Assembly: GCA_020849535.1 (NCBI GenBank)
Contig: JADLGB010000240.1
Location: forward strand, 1 to 64,000
Source: Candidatus Hydrogenedentota bacterium
GTDB taxonomy: Bacteria; Hydrogenedentota; Hydrogenedentia; Hydrogenedentales; SLHB01
DNA: 64,000 nucleotides
Reading direction: 5' to 3'
Shown here: in pieces, positions 1 through 8,944 of the stretch
Layout: the number at the start of each line of letters is the position of its first letter
How positions within the stretch are numbered: the first letter of the stretch is position 1
Position numbers and translations under genes: made by a program
Notes under the pieces: model-generated
The model's input: the letters and a program-made list of their open reading frames with translations, nothing else
Databases searched by the model: none
What the model was told of the DNA's origin: nothing

Positions 1-45
1 CTTCTAAGCCGTAGGTCGAGCGTTCGAATCGCTCCAGGCGCGCCA
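1..45 (+). tRNA. tRNA-Arg(TCT), 3' part only
   Basis: The 5' half lies outside the window. Bases 1-7 (CTTCTAA) read as the anticodon loop with anticodon TCT. Bases 8-12 are the 3' strand of the anticodon stem and 13-17 the variable loop. Bases 18-34 form a T arm with a perfect five-base-pair stem (GAGCG/CGCTC) around TTCGAAT. Bases 35-41 are the 3' acceptor strand, G42 is the discriminator, and CCA is encoded at 43-45. The D arm cannot be checked. Confidence 0.9.
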
Positions 46-95
46 CTTAAGACTTTGCTGCCCGGTTTCGCGTCGCGTGTCAGGTATCGCGAAGG

Positions 96-2066
96 TCATT
101 GAAAGGGCCGGTTCTCGTTTGCCGTGGCCGGTTGGCTGCCTGCCGGTTCCCACTCAAAGAAGTTGATCATCATCTCGTCCGACGTGGCATTTCCGTGCCG
201 CACCTCTTTCGTGGGGTCGGGATTGTCCGGATTGGCGGGCGTGTTGTCGTAGGAATGCCGGATGACGATTCTGCTGCCTTTCGTCACGAGCATGGGCTCT
301 TCATACTCGTAGGAAATCTGCCAGTCGAAATCGTACTTTGGCACATCCAGCAGGGTCTCGATGCGGCCGTCGGCGTGTTTCAAGTAGACCGATGCCGACG
401 CCCCGCGCGAGTGCATGTGCGGCATCAACGCCACCAAGCGCACGTCTTCGGTAAAGAGCTTGGAATAGACGAACTCCGGCTGCGAATTGGGCGGGATGAC
501 GAAATCGCCCTTCACGATTCCGCCGCTGATTACCTCTCTCTCGGGTGGAGCGGGCAACAGTTTGAACCCTATCCTCGTCACGTCTTCCACAGGAGTCCCG
601 TTCGGGTTGTAGTGCATCTGGACGAGGATCCGCCCGTGTCGTGGGATGAGCTTGCCGTGCCCCTGCGGCAGGATCATGCATTTGCGCCCCGGAAAGTAGG
701 AGAGCCAATACCCCTCGGAGCCACCAGTCGATCCGGACTCGCCGCGCGTCTGGGTTCGCTTTCGGGGATCATCGTCCGCGTACTCGATGAAAAGCATCGC
801 GTGGTGGACGACTTCCGGGGCCGACGGACGTATCTCGGCCTCCGCAATCCACATGTCCTCCTTCACCTCGAAATCCGCCGGAACGATACGCCACTCCACG
901 AAACCCTCGGCCGGGATCTGTTGAGGCTCCATTTGAATGACGATGTCGGGTTCGCTGATGCACCAGCCCGTGGACCAGGTCAGCGGCGTGGGCGCATCCT
1001 CGGGATTTCCTTTGGGGCAACCGGCTTTTACCCATTCGCTGAACATCAAACGATCCGCCTCGGACACGATGCGGGCGTTGCGCCAATGCCCGTACTTGGG
1101 ATCCGCGAACCACGGCGGCATGATCTTGTCCTCCAGGACGTACTCGATCATGCCCCTCTTGGCGACTACCTGTTCGTAGGTCTCCAGCGCGAATGGCGCG
1201 GCTTCGCCGGGACGGTGGCACTCCACACAGTTGGCCTGTGTGAAGCGCGCGATTTGTTTGAAGTACGTGACAGCGGAAGGGGCTTCATTCAACGGCTCCA
1301 ACTGCAGCACGCAACCCGGAGCATCGGTCACCTGATGATGCAGCTTCTGATGGTTGAGAACGGTCCGCAGCGCGTCGCGCAGATAGTCGTTGAACTCCTG
1401 CGATTGACGGACGGATCCCACCGCGAAGCGATCATCCAGCGCGCCGCGATAGCGAAGCGTCTGGGATTCGTCAATGATGAAGGTCTCGGTCGTGGTCCTC
1501 GCGGAGAGTGCGCGCGCGAGCTTCGCTTCGGCGTCGTTCACGTAGCGCCACCCCGGCATCTGCAGAGCGTGTGCTTCGAGTTCGGCGCGCGGGCAACCGG
1601 GATCGGGATTGAAGAGAAGGAATTCGACTCGGCCATCCCCAAACTCTTCTGCCAGGCGGCCAAGCGCAGGCACTGCCTTCTTCGAGATCGGACACCCAAT
1701 GGATGTCATCGACACGACAAGGATCTTTCCCCGGTACTCACTCAAGGAACCGGCCTTGCCCGAGAGATCGGTGAAAGCGATGTCAGGCACCATCATGTTG
1801 ACAAGCGCGTTTGCACCGAGATGCGCCCCGGTATCGGTAACGGCGCCGGCGGCATCATGGGCCTGCTGGCTGATCGCGGCCGCCATTATCACGCGCGCTT
1901 CGGCGTCACCTACCCGGCGGATCTGCCATCTGCGCAGCTTGTGCAGGACATCGCCCCCGCCGTACGCCAACGCCGCACCCGTGCAAAGAAACACCAGCGC
2001 GATACTCCAGAGGACAAACACGCGAGGCCGAAGGCCACGGAATAATCCAGACTTCAATATCGACAT
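96..2066 (-). CDS. Redoxin / cytochrome c / copper type II monooxygenase-like fusion protein
   Basis: About 656 residues. A hydrophobic segment at about 16-36 marks it as exported or membrane-anchored. A thioredoxin-fold (AhpC/TSA or redoxin-like) domain follows at about 90-215, with GCPISKK at the redox position, so only one cysteine is present. A c-type haem motif CVECH lies near 279-283, in a stretch resembling small planctomycete cytochromes. The C-terminal half resembles the PHM/DBM copper fold: VVHHAM near 420 and MPHMHSRG near 550 fit its copper-ligand histidines. The start at 2066 is preferred over 2117 because the hydrophobic leader then sits at the N-terminus and AAAGGAG lies upstream. 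The likely role is a periplasmic oxidoreductase. Its substrate is unknown. Confidence 0.85.
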   Translation of the reverse strand: MSILKSGLFRGLRPRVFVLWSIALVFLCTGAALAYGGGDVLHKLRRWQIRRVGDAEARVIMAAAISQQAHDAAGAVTDTGAHLGANALVNMMVPDIAFTDLSGKAGSLSEYRGKILVVSMTSIGCPISKKAVPALGRLAEEFGDGRVEFLLFNPDPGCPRAELEAHALQMPGWRYVNDAEAKLARALSARTTTETFIIDESQTLRYRGALDDRFAVGSVRQSQEFNDYLRDALRTVLNHQKLHHQVTDAPGCVLQLEPLNEAPSAVTYFKQIARFTQANCVECHRPGEAAPFALETYEQVVAKRGMIEYVLEDKIMPPWFADPKYGHWRNARIVSEADRLMFSEWVKAGCPKGNPEDAPTPLTWSTGWCISEPDIVIQMEPQQIPAEGFVEWRIVPADFEVKEDMWIAEAEIRPSAPEVVHHAMLFIEYADDDPRKRTQTRGESGSTGGSEGYWLSYFPGRKCMILPQGHGKLIPRHGRILVQMHYNPNGTPVEDVTRIGFKLLPAPPEREVISGGIVKGDFVIPPNSQPEFVYSKLFTEDVRLVALMPHMHSRGASASVYLKHADGRIETLLDVPKYDFDWQISYEYEEPMLVTKGSRIVIRHSYDNTPANPDNPDPTKEVRHGNATSDEMMINFFEWEPAGSQPATANENRPFQ

Positions 2067-2155
2067 AGTACTCGACTTCCCAACTCCTTTGGCGCCACAA
2101 GGCACCCAATCGGCCAACGCACCAGGTGGACCCGCGTTTCGATGCGGACCAAGCC

Positions 2156-3934
2156 CTACACGCCCGCGGTTACTGCGTCGAGCTCTTCAGACTGCCAGCC
2201 CAGTTCCTCAAACCACCGGCCTCCAATGTCCCGATTGATCGGATATGCCTGGTTCATCACGCCTGAGAAGAGCACGGCATTGTTTCGTTCGAGGATGGCC
2301 GGTCCCACTGCGCTCAGTTCGCGTGCGCGGGTGTCCTTGTCCTGAATGCAGTCCGCTTCGTGCACGGCCGGGATCAAGGTCAGTGCGTCGTCCACTCGAG
2401 CGATGTAGTCCCGGACCACCGCCCTCGGCAGCGCGCCGTGGGCCGCTTTGGCTTCCATAAGCTTGCGGACGGCGTCGAACCCCACGTATACGAGGTCCGC
2501 GCGGCTCAACCACTTGGTTTCGTAGTTGATGCGATTAATGAGCGATGCGTTTTCCATCCCTCTCCGGTGCTCTTCGACTGTGCGGAAGAAAGTCCGATAA
2601 CCGTGCTTCTCGGGATACTCAAAGAATGTGGACGCCGGGTCCAGAAAGGGGATCATCGGACACAACATTGGATTCACGTTTTTTCCGCGAAACTTGCTCA
2701 GCAGGCGCTCGCAATACTCGACCGATTCCAGCACGGACTTTTCATCCTGCTCGGGCATGCCGATGAAGTACCAGATGTCGATGTGGTAGATGCCGAGATC
2801 CAGGGCCTTCTGACACCAGTCTTCCATCTCCGCGTTGGTGTAGACGCCGCGCCCCGCCAGCCTGGCCACGCGCGGATCGTGACTCTCCGGCGACAGCGTG
2901 ATGATGGTCCGCTTGTTGGACTGCGCCATGCGCTTCAGAATGTCATCCGGGGTCAAGTGATATTGCTCGTAGCTAATGGAACGCAACGGCGTGTCTTCAA
3001 CAAAATCCAGGAACCGATGCATGCCGCTCGCGGGCTCGTTATACGACCCCACGGAGTAGAAGTGGTACCCATCTTTCTCGGTGAACGGCTTGAGACTGTT
3101 CAGCTCAAATTCGATCTCCGCGGGACTCTTTCGCGCCATCGCCCTCGTCCGTTTGTTGATCCTGCGAAACGCCTCGCGAGAACCGCCGCACCATCCGCAG
3201 TTGTAGGCGCACCCCGCGTTCTGGGTCGAGAGGACTTCGCGAATGGGCATCGTGCTCGATTTCGGAGGGCTCGGTTGGCGTGACCAGTCTATGCCGCACG
3301 AGTACGTGTCGGGCACATAGGTGAAATCATTGTCGTGAATCTCCCCGTGCGTGTCCTTCCAGAGTAGATTGGGGACTTCCCGCGGCGCGCGGCCATGCCG
3401 CAAGGAGGCGAGCAGCGTATCCATCGGCTCATGCGTGTCGTATCCCCGCATGACCATATCGACGAACGGGTACTGGACGAGCTGCTCCGCGTAGTACGTG
3501 GAGGAGATGCCCCCGAAGATGACCAAGATGTCCGGCCGGACCTCCTTGATTTTCTTTGCTACGGCGAGGCTTCCCTGGACATGCACCATCCAGTGCAGGT
3601 CAATACCAATCACACGCACATCGAGGCTGCGCAGCAGCATATCCACGTCGATGCGCGGGTATCGCAACAACACTGTGGAGAGGTTCAGCAGCGTTACCGC
3701 GTGTCCGTGCGCTTCCAGATACCGCTGGAGCGTTTTGAACCCCACCGGAAAGTACTCATAGAGCGGTGTGATCGGCACGTCGCCGGAAGTACCTAAAAAG
3801 GGGAAGTAGATGTCCTCGCGATAACGGAAATCAAAGAACGCCGGCGCATGCATCAACAGCAGATCCGCATGGAGCCGAGGCAGTGAGGACGTAAGGACAG
3901 ACTTCTCGGACGCATCCGCGACAAGAGTAGACAT
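2156..3934 (-). CDS. B12-binding domain radical SAM protein
   Basis: 592 residues. The first 190 or so look like a cobalamin-binding Rossmann domain (alternating strands, an IFGGISSTYYAE segment). A radical SAM core follows, with the [4Fe-4S] motif CAYNCGWC at about residues 241-248 (CxxxCxxC). The layout resembles the B12-binding radical SAM family with a GGxSST motif seen in archaea and uncultured bacteria. It probably does radical chemistry (methyl transfer or rearrangement) on an unknown substrate. GGAAAGGT lies upstream of the ATG. No partner enzyme identifies a pathway; the flanking genes are an exported redox fusion and a cellulase-like enzyme. Confidence 0.88.
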   Translation of the reverse strand: MSTLVADASEKSVLTSSLPRLHADLLLMHAPAFFDFRYREDIYFPFLGTSGDVPITPLYEYFPVGFKTLQRYLEAHGHAVTLLNLSTVLLRYPRIDVDMLLRSLDVRVIGIDLHWMVHVQGSLAVAKKIKEVRPDILVIFGGISSTYYAEQLVQYPFVDMVMRGYDTHEPMDTLLASLRHGRAPREVPNLLWKDTHGEIHDNDFTYVPDTYSCGIDWSRQPSPPKSSTMPIREVLSTQNAGCAYNCGWCGGSREAFRRINKRTRAMARKSPAEIEFELNSLKPFTEKDGYHFYSVGSYNEPASGMHRFLDFVEDTPLRSISYEQYHLTPDDILKRMAQSNKRTIITLSPESHDPRVARLAGRGVYTNAEMEDWCQKALDLGIYHIDIWYFIGMPEQDEKSVLESVEYCERLLSKFRGKNVNPMLCPMIPFLDPASTFFEYPEKHGYRTFFRTVEEHRRGMENASLINRINYETKWLSRADLVYVGFDAVRKLMEAKAAHGALPRAVVRDYIARVDDALTLIPAVHEADCIQDKDTRARELSAVGPAILERNNAVLFSGVMNQAYPINRDIGGRWFEELGWQSEELDAVTAGV

Positions 3935-4098
3935 GGCGGTACCTTTCCATCCAATTCACGCAATTCCAGGACAGACTCTGGCGGCAGAGTCAGCTTGCAC
4001 CAGTATTATGATATGGAAGGCATGAAAATGTCCATCCCCCTCATGCGAGGGAAGGGGCAGACGCCTGGGCCCAAGCGTTCGAACCGGGTTGCCTGCCG

Positions 4099-6765
4099 TC
4101 AATCAGATGCCGCAAGTGCGAGCAAATAGAAGGCATTGTGGGGGAGCCAGGGTTCCGCGGATTCCGCGCCAACGGGACTTCCCGTGCCGGATCGAAGGTC
4201 GAACCAGGGACGGTCGTCATTGCTGGGGTCTCGGATGATTCCGTTGGGGATAATGCCCGGCACCGCCCCGCGTTCATGTCCCGGAATCGTGGAATAGGTG
4301 TGGTGGTAACGTATCCGCGATGAGTCGCCTTTGCCCTCGAACATGCAGAGGCCCAATGGGTTCATGCCCAGTATCCAATGCAGTTGATTAGCCGCGTGCT
4401 CGCGAAGCTGTGAGCAGAATTCAGGCTCATCCTGGAAAACCCGGGCAGCCACTCGCGCCGCCCAGGCCGTTGAGCAGTACGCGCTGTTACTGCCGCCAAA
4501 CCACTCTTCACGGCTTTTGAAGTAGAACAGGTCTTCGCCCGAGCGATGCCTGATAATGCCGAACGGATTGTCTGCCATGTGCAGACTCCACTTGAAGTAC
4601 TGTCGAATGCTCTCTCGGGCGGCTCGGGCGGATTCTGCTTCTGGCCATGCGAGGACGTATAGCGCCAGTGCCGCCGGAATGACACCCTCGTCTACGATGC
4701 GAAACGAGGGGGTGCCTCCCGGCGCTGTCGCATACCATCCATAAGCGTCCTGTAGACGCAACAGATTTGCGACGAGTTGATCCGCCGCACGCGCGTACTG
4801 TTCATCGTGGGTGGTCCGGTAAAGCTCGATCGCGGCAACCAGCGCGCGTGGCTCCCGGCTCTCGATCAGGTTCCGCTCATTCACCGCCCAGAGTTGCACG
4901 GCGGCCTGCAGGTAACGCGGATCGGGCACGTGCCGCGACAGGGCTGCGAAGCCCGCAATGTTCCACGAACCCCAATCGACGGGATTGCTTGTATCGATCA
5001 GGCGGTCATCTGACGTGTTGACCACGCCGTCCGTGTCGCGCTCCGGGATGCCACGGTATTCGACGTCGTTCGTGATGTTCCTCCAGCTATGGCCCGTCTT
5101 GGGGTCGATCATCTTCAGCATCCACTCCGCGCCCCACATGGCCTCATCGAGAAGATCGGCCCGGCCATCGCCATCGTGGTCGAGCGCGTCAAAGAAGCCC
5201 TTCTCGCCTTCGTATGCGTCAACCATGGCGTAGACCGAAACGGGAGTGTTGTCATCCGTGTGCTTGTGATAATCCCCGGCATTGTGGTAGCCGCCGGTAA
5301 CATCCGCATGCGTTCCGTCCGGAAGCCGCCCATCATCCAGGTGGCACGGACCGTGCCAGCCGGGCACCTCACAGCCACACCGCTGGACCGAATAGAAGCG
5401 ATAGGCGAGTTCCGCGGTCTCGGCGAAGTGCCGCTTAGGCGCCACCGTCACGCTGTCGAATTCGGCTCGGTGCCCGTTCATTCTTACAGACAGGTGGTAG
5501 ATCCCGGCTTCGGGATCGGATACCCGCCCTTCGAAGTAGTACTTTCCCCAATCCGCGGCATCCTGCCCCTCCGCGCGGCCCACGGGCACGAGCTTCCCCT
5601 CATAGGTGTGTTGCGGTGAGCGAAGCGCGAACGTCCCCGTTTGGGTGAACACCTCGCTCTCCACGATGAAACGCACAGATGCATCCGTCGCATAGCCTGT
5701 TTGGTTGAGACGAATGACCGGCCGGGGGTCGCTCTCCTCCCGGCAGAGCAGCTCGACGGCACGCAAAGAATAGGCGCCTTCCTTCTCTGGAAAACGGATC
5801 AGAACAAGTAGGCGCTCCGCCCCGCGTTCAAACGGTACTGCCTCCGTCGAAATCACCGCCGCCCCGCTGGACGCTCCAGTAAGAACCGCATGTGATTCAG
5901 CTTCGTTAAGAAGCCCATCCGCGCCGTACTGACGCACAACGAGAACGGGTGGCTCGGAAGAGAATTCAGCGCGCGCCCGCGTCACGTGGGAGATCGCATC
6001 AAACGGACCGGTGACGGGCTCCGCGACAAGGACAAACGCCCCCTCCTCTTTCTGAACGATAAGAGCATTTCCATCGCCACGCCGCTCAATCCAAAAGCGC
6101 CCGGCAGCTTGTCTGCCCGTGTCTCCCGCTTCGTAGTGCCTGCGCCATCCTCTCGGCAGGCCCACATCCCCGATCCCGGCGGAGCGGTCATCGAGCGTTG
6201 GGGTAAGAGGGTCGCGCTGATCGAAGTCGCCGTTGACCAGACACGATGAAGGATTCTGAAGTTTAAGCGCACGCAGCAGCACGTCGCCATCCTCAACATA
6301 GAGGAGAATGTTGAACCACATACGTTGCGCGGGGCCATGGATCGGAACTTCCTGTGCAAAGTATCGCCAACCCGCAGGTGTGCCTTCGGTGATCTCAGGT
6401 TCCAGGCCGCTCTCAAGCGGCATCTTATAGCTCTTGCCGCCAGCCCCGTGCGCATCGTGGTACAAAACGACTTTGACCTGGCCCTTGCCACCCAGCAGCT
6501 TTGCCCAGGTTTCGATTCGGTACTCTCCGGGACACAGGATTGGTTGTGGCGCGTCGAATAGAGAAAGCGGCACAGTCGCACTGGTGAAGCCTTTCAACCT
6601 CAATGCGGGAATCTCATCAGAATCCTGTTCCCAGGCCGCCTGTGCGGCTGGAGGCAGGGGGAATTCGGGACTCAGCGTGAATACTGGCTCGGTCCACGCA
6701 GGCCATGCGATAACCGTGGCGACAATGACCAAATCCAACACACCAATTCGTGCTCTCTTTCGCAT
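4099..6765 (-). CDS. Secreted glycoside hydrolase family 9 (cellulase-like) protein
   Basis: About 888 residues with an N-terminal signal peptide beginning MRKRARIG. The first half is beta-rich and ends in an Ig-like CelD_N-type domain (RLNQTGYATDASVRFIVES). The C-terminal half is the GH9 (alpha/alpha)6 catalytic domain. GGYHNAGDYHKH corresponds to the family motif GGYxDAGD; the second Asp, the usual base, is kept, while the first is Asn. The C-terminal acid region reads SAEPWLPHNAFYLLALA, and the HHTYST region is present. It probably cuts beta-1,4-glucans outside the cytoplasm. A GTG at 6774 would overlap the stop of the preceding gene as GTGA; the ATG at 6765 gives the cleaner signal peptide. 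Confidence 0.92.
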   Translation of the reverse strand: MRKRARIGVLDLVIVATVIAWPAWTEPVFTLSPEFPLPPAAQAAWEQDSDEIPALRLKGFTSATVPLSLFDAPQPILCPGEYRIETWAKLLGGKGQVKVVLYHDAHGAGGKSYKMPLESGLEPEITEGTPAGWRYFAQEVPIHGPAQRMWFNILLYVEDGDVLLRALKLQNPSSCLVNGDFDQRDPLTPTLDDRSAGIGDVGLPRGWRRHYEAGDTGRQAAGRFWIERRGDGNALIVQKEEGAFVLVAEPVTGPFDAISHVTRARAEFSSEPPVLVVRQYGADGLLNEAESHAVLTGASSGAAVISTEAVPFERGAERLLVLIRFPEKEGAYSLRAVELLCREESDPRPVIRLNQTGYATDASVRFIVESEVFTQTGTFALRSPQHTYEGKLVPVGRAEGQDAADWGKYYFEGRVSDPEAGIYHLSVRMNGHRAEFDSVTVAPKRHFAETAELAYRFYSVQRCGCEVPGWHGPCHLDDGRLPDGTHADVTGGYHNAGDYHKHTDDNTPVSVYAMVDAYEGEKGFFDALDHDGDGRADLLDEAMWGAEWMLKMIDPKTGHSWRNITNDVEYRGIPERDTDGVVNTSDDRLIDTSNPVDWGSWNIAGFAALSRHVPDPRYLQAAVQLWAVNERNLIESREPRALVAAIELYRTTHDEQYARAADQLVANLLRLQDAYGWYATAPGGTPSFRIVDEGVIPAALALYVLAWPEAESARAARESIRQYFKWSLHMADNPFGIIRHRSGEDLFYFKSREEWFGGSNSAYCSTAWAARVAARVFQDEPEFCSQLREHAANQLHWILGMNPLGLCMFEGKGDSSRIRYHHTYSTIPGHERGAVPGIIPNGIIRDPSNDDRPWFDLRSGTGSPVGAESAEPWLPHNAFYLLALAASD

Positions 6766-6770
6766 ACTTC

Positions 6771-8018
6771 TCACTCGACTGCTACGTTTGCTGTTTGCGC
6801 CAGGTCATACCGCTTGCACGGCCACAGGATCTTTGTTGAGTCCCATGCGCCACCCGCGGACAGACAGTACAAGGTTCCATTGTGCGAGGGAATGAGGATG
6901 TCGACAAGCCCGTCCTCATTGCAATCGCTCAGCGTTGGCGACGCTGAGATTCGCCTGCCGGCGTCAAACTTCCACTTAAGTTCTCCGGCACTGGAGAGGC
7001 AGTACAATGTGCCGTTCCCCGCGCCGACAAGAATGTCAATGCCGCCATCGCCATCCACATCACCGATTGCTGGCGCACTCTCAATCCAGTCCCCGGCATC
7101 GAAGTACCAGAGTTCTTCACCCGAACAGTTGAGCGCGTAGAAATTGCCGCTCCCGTCTCCATAGAAGACTTCGCGGGCCCCGTCTCCATCGATGTCGCCC
7201 ACCGCGATCGACGAGTCCACGCGGCCGGTGGAAGTCCGGTGCGTCCAGTTGATAGCTCCCGAGTCCCCGTCGATGCAAAACAACAGCCCGTCATCCGACG
7301 CGGCCATGACCTCGACTTTGGAATCGGAATTCAGATCTGCGATGACGGGTCCACTCTGGAACGGCGCCATACCCCTCACACGCCACCGTTCGTCTCCGGA
7401 GCTGTCAAGGCACCGCAGCGAACCGACGCCCCCGCCCACGACAATCTCTTCCACGCCATCGCCATTCAGATCGCCCACGGCTGGCGAGCCGTGCGGTCCA
7501 GGCTCATCCGCGCGGTAACTCCAGTTCAACGCACCGTCCGCCTGGCGGCTGTCCAGAAAACCTTTTCGTGAAATCCAGTAGAGCGTGGGGCGCTGGCCGG
7601 GGCTGGCGTTTGCGACTGACACGTTGCCCCATGCGATGCCGCCCGTCACGGGTACCTGCCGAATGCGCTCGCCAAGACTACTCAGCCAGACGATGCCATC
7701 CGAGCGTGTGGCGACGAGGATCTCCAGTCTTCCATCGCCTTCGATATCCGCGACGGTTGGAGTCGATGTAACGCGCAAGGAAAACTGGTCGTATGTCCAC
7801 ACAACCTGCCCCGCCGCGCTCAGACAAATGACCCTGCGCTCCGTGTTTGACGTAATGAGGATCTCGCGGCCGGGTTCGTCCGTAATGTCAACGACAACAG
7901 GCGACGAGTAGATTTCGCTCCCGCATCGATACGTCCATTGAACGGTAGGCGTAGGGTCGGCGAAGACCGCTGCGGAAAAGAAGCAAAGCGCACCCAACAC
8001 CCCAATAAAACCTCGCAT
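6771..8018 (-). CDS. Secreted FG-GAP/PQQ-like beta-propeller protein
   Basis: About 415 residues with a classic signal peptide (MRGFIGVLGALCFFSAAVFA). The rest is about seven repeats of roughly 55 residues alternating a calcium-type motif (GDLNGDGVEE, DIDGDGAREV, DVDGDGGID) with a PQQ-like strand pair (LYCLSSAGELKWKFDAG). This predicts an extracellular beta-propeller for binding, not a catalytic domain. The start at 8018 is chosen because the signal peptide follows it directly and GAGG precedes it. It overlaps or abuts the GH9 gene, so the two are very probably translated together, and the propeller may help that enzyme bind substrate. Confidence 0.85.
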   Translation of the reverse strand: MRGFIGVLGALCFFSAAVFADPTPTVQWTYRCGSEIYSSPVVVDITDEPGREILITSNTERRVICLSAAGQVVWTYDQFSLRVTSTPTVADIEGDGRLEILVATRSDGIVWLSSLGERIRQVPVTGGIAWGNVSVANASPGQRPTLYWISRKGFLDSRQADGALNWSYRADEPGPHGSPAVGDLNGDGVEEIVVGGGVGSLRCLDSSGDERWRVRGMAPFQSGPVIADLNSDSKVEVMAASDDGLLFCIDGDSGAINWTHRTSTGRVDSSIAVGDIDGDGAREVFYGDGSGNFYALNCSGEELWYFDAGDWIESAPAIGDVDGDGGIDILVGAGNGTLYCLSSAGELKWKFDAGRRISASPTLSDCNEDGLVDILIPSHNGTLYCLSAGGAWDSTKILWPCKRYDLAQTANVAVE

Positions 8019-8134
8019 GAACCTCGGCTTCCTGCTGTTTATGAAACCCCGTTTGTCGCGAATCAGGCAGTTGAACGGGTCGCACACCGTCTTTCCCGTA
8101 CATGGTGCCTGTCACTACTCCGTCCCCCGAATGC

Positions 8135-8165
8135 ACCATACCATTTACGCACGCCCGCATGTCAA
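8135..8165 (-). promoter_or_regulatory. Possible sigma-70 promoter for the propeller/GH9 pair
   Basis: On the minus strand TTGACA (8165-8160) is followed after 19 bp by TATGGT (8140-8135). This is about 120 bp upstream of the propeller start codon. The -35 is perfect but the spacer is two bases longer than ideal. Confidence 0.35.
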
Positions 8166-8533
8166 TCACTCCATACCGTATGACGCGTTTCCAGCACTCA
8201 GTCTCAGAGCGTGTTTCAAGAGGAAGTACCCGCACAGGCTGTACGAGGCTGGATATGGTCCAAGCGGCCGGGGTCCGCTCATGCTCGCTGAAAGCGTGCC
8301 GCATTTCTAGGCAGGGGCGCGCTTCGCTTGCCTCTGGCTATGGTTGCATCGCGCTTTCAGCGCTCAAGGCGGCCTCAGCAGAAGGTGGTCGCAGGGAACA
8401 ACGGAGTGTGGCTGCCTTGTAGCGCGGGCTCCATTGACCTTTCTCGAGAGTACCGAATTCTCCAGCCGCGCAACGGAGCGAGGCGACCGGAAAACGCATG
8501 TTTCCACCCGAGCCTCTGCCTTGGGCGATTTCA

Positions 8534-8807
8534 GCCCGTAAGGGCGAAAGATAATAGCCCAGCGATTTATCGCTGGGTAGCCTGGAAAACCAGAAGACGA
8601 GTCCCGTCAGGGACGACAGAGAAGGCGACGTATCATCGGACGGTGGCATTCAAGGGGAGGCTGGAGGATTGGCATGAGAAGCATGACGTGAAGTACATGG
8701 TACTGGAGCTGGTATGGACTCTTTCGCCCCTGCCGGGGCTTGGGAGGGATGGGGTCCCACGGACCCAGCGATGAATCGCTGGGCTATTATCTGTCGTCCC
8801 CATTGGG
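8534..8807. repeat. Inverted pair of REP-like hairpins (family C)
   Basis: CCCAGCGATTTATCGCTGGG (8558-8577) is a near-perfect palindrome. It recurs with two changes at 8764-8783 as CCCAGCGATGAATCGCTGGG. The flanks ATAATAG and CTATTAT show that the two copies face each other. Smaller tetraloop hairpins accompany them: GCCCGTAAGGGC near 8534-8545, GTCCCGTCAGGGAC at 8601-8614, and CCCCATTGGGG followed by six T at the right edge. The structure resembles a REP doublet. Confidence 0.8.
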
Positions 8808-8944
8808 GTTTTTTCACCGAGCCTAGGCTTTGCGAGAATCGGCAAGAACTCGGAGAATGTCCGAAAACACACGGAAAGCGGCATCGGAGAACTCGGTACT
8901 TTCAAGGACTTTGTGTTCACTTCCTTTTGGAACACACTCCCAGT

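Larger units (their letters stand above)
8019..8944. other. Long intergenic region, repeat-rich, no convincing gene
   Basis: Over 900 bp separate the propeller start from the next gene's stop. Open frames exist on both strands but none has family-like sequence, a good ribosome site and a sensible length together. The left part carries the possible promoter. The right half (8530-8810) is made of short hairpins, described separately. A degraded frame at about 8640-8770 (+) with WHEKHDVKYMVLE looks like cargo between the repeats. Confidence 0.6.

Noticed and set aside
99-2045. Long plus-strand open frame opposite the redoxin fusion
   Set aside because: It mirrors the real gene in a GC-rich region; it lacks family-like sequence and is rich in Arg, His and Gly, as antisense frames are.
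8328-8774. 148-codon plus-strand frame in the repeat region
   Set aside because: It is built across several palindromes and lacks a ribosome site; treated as cargo or chance.
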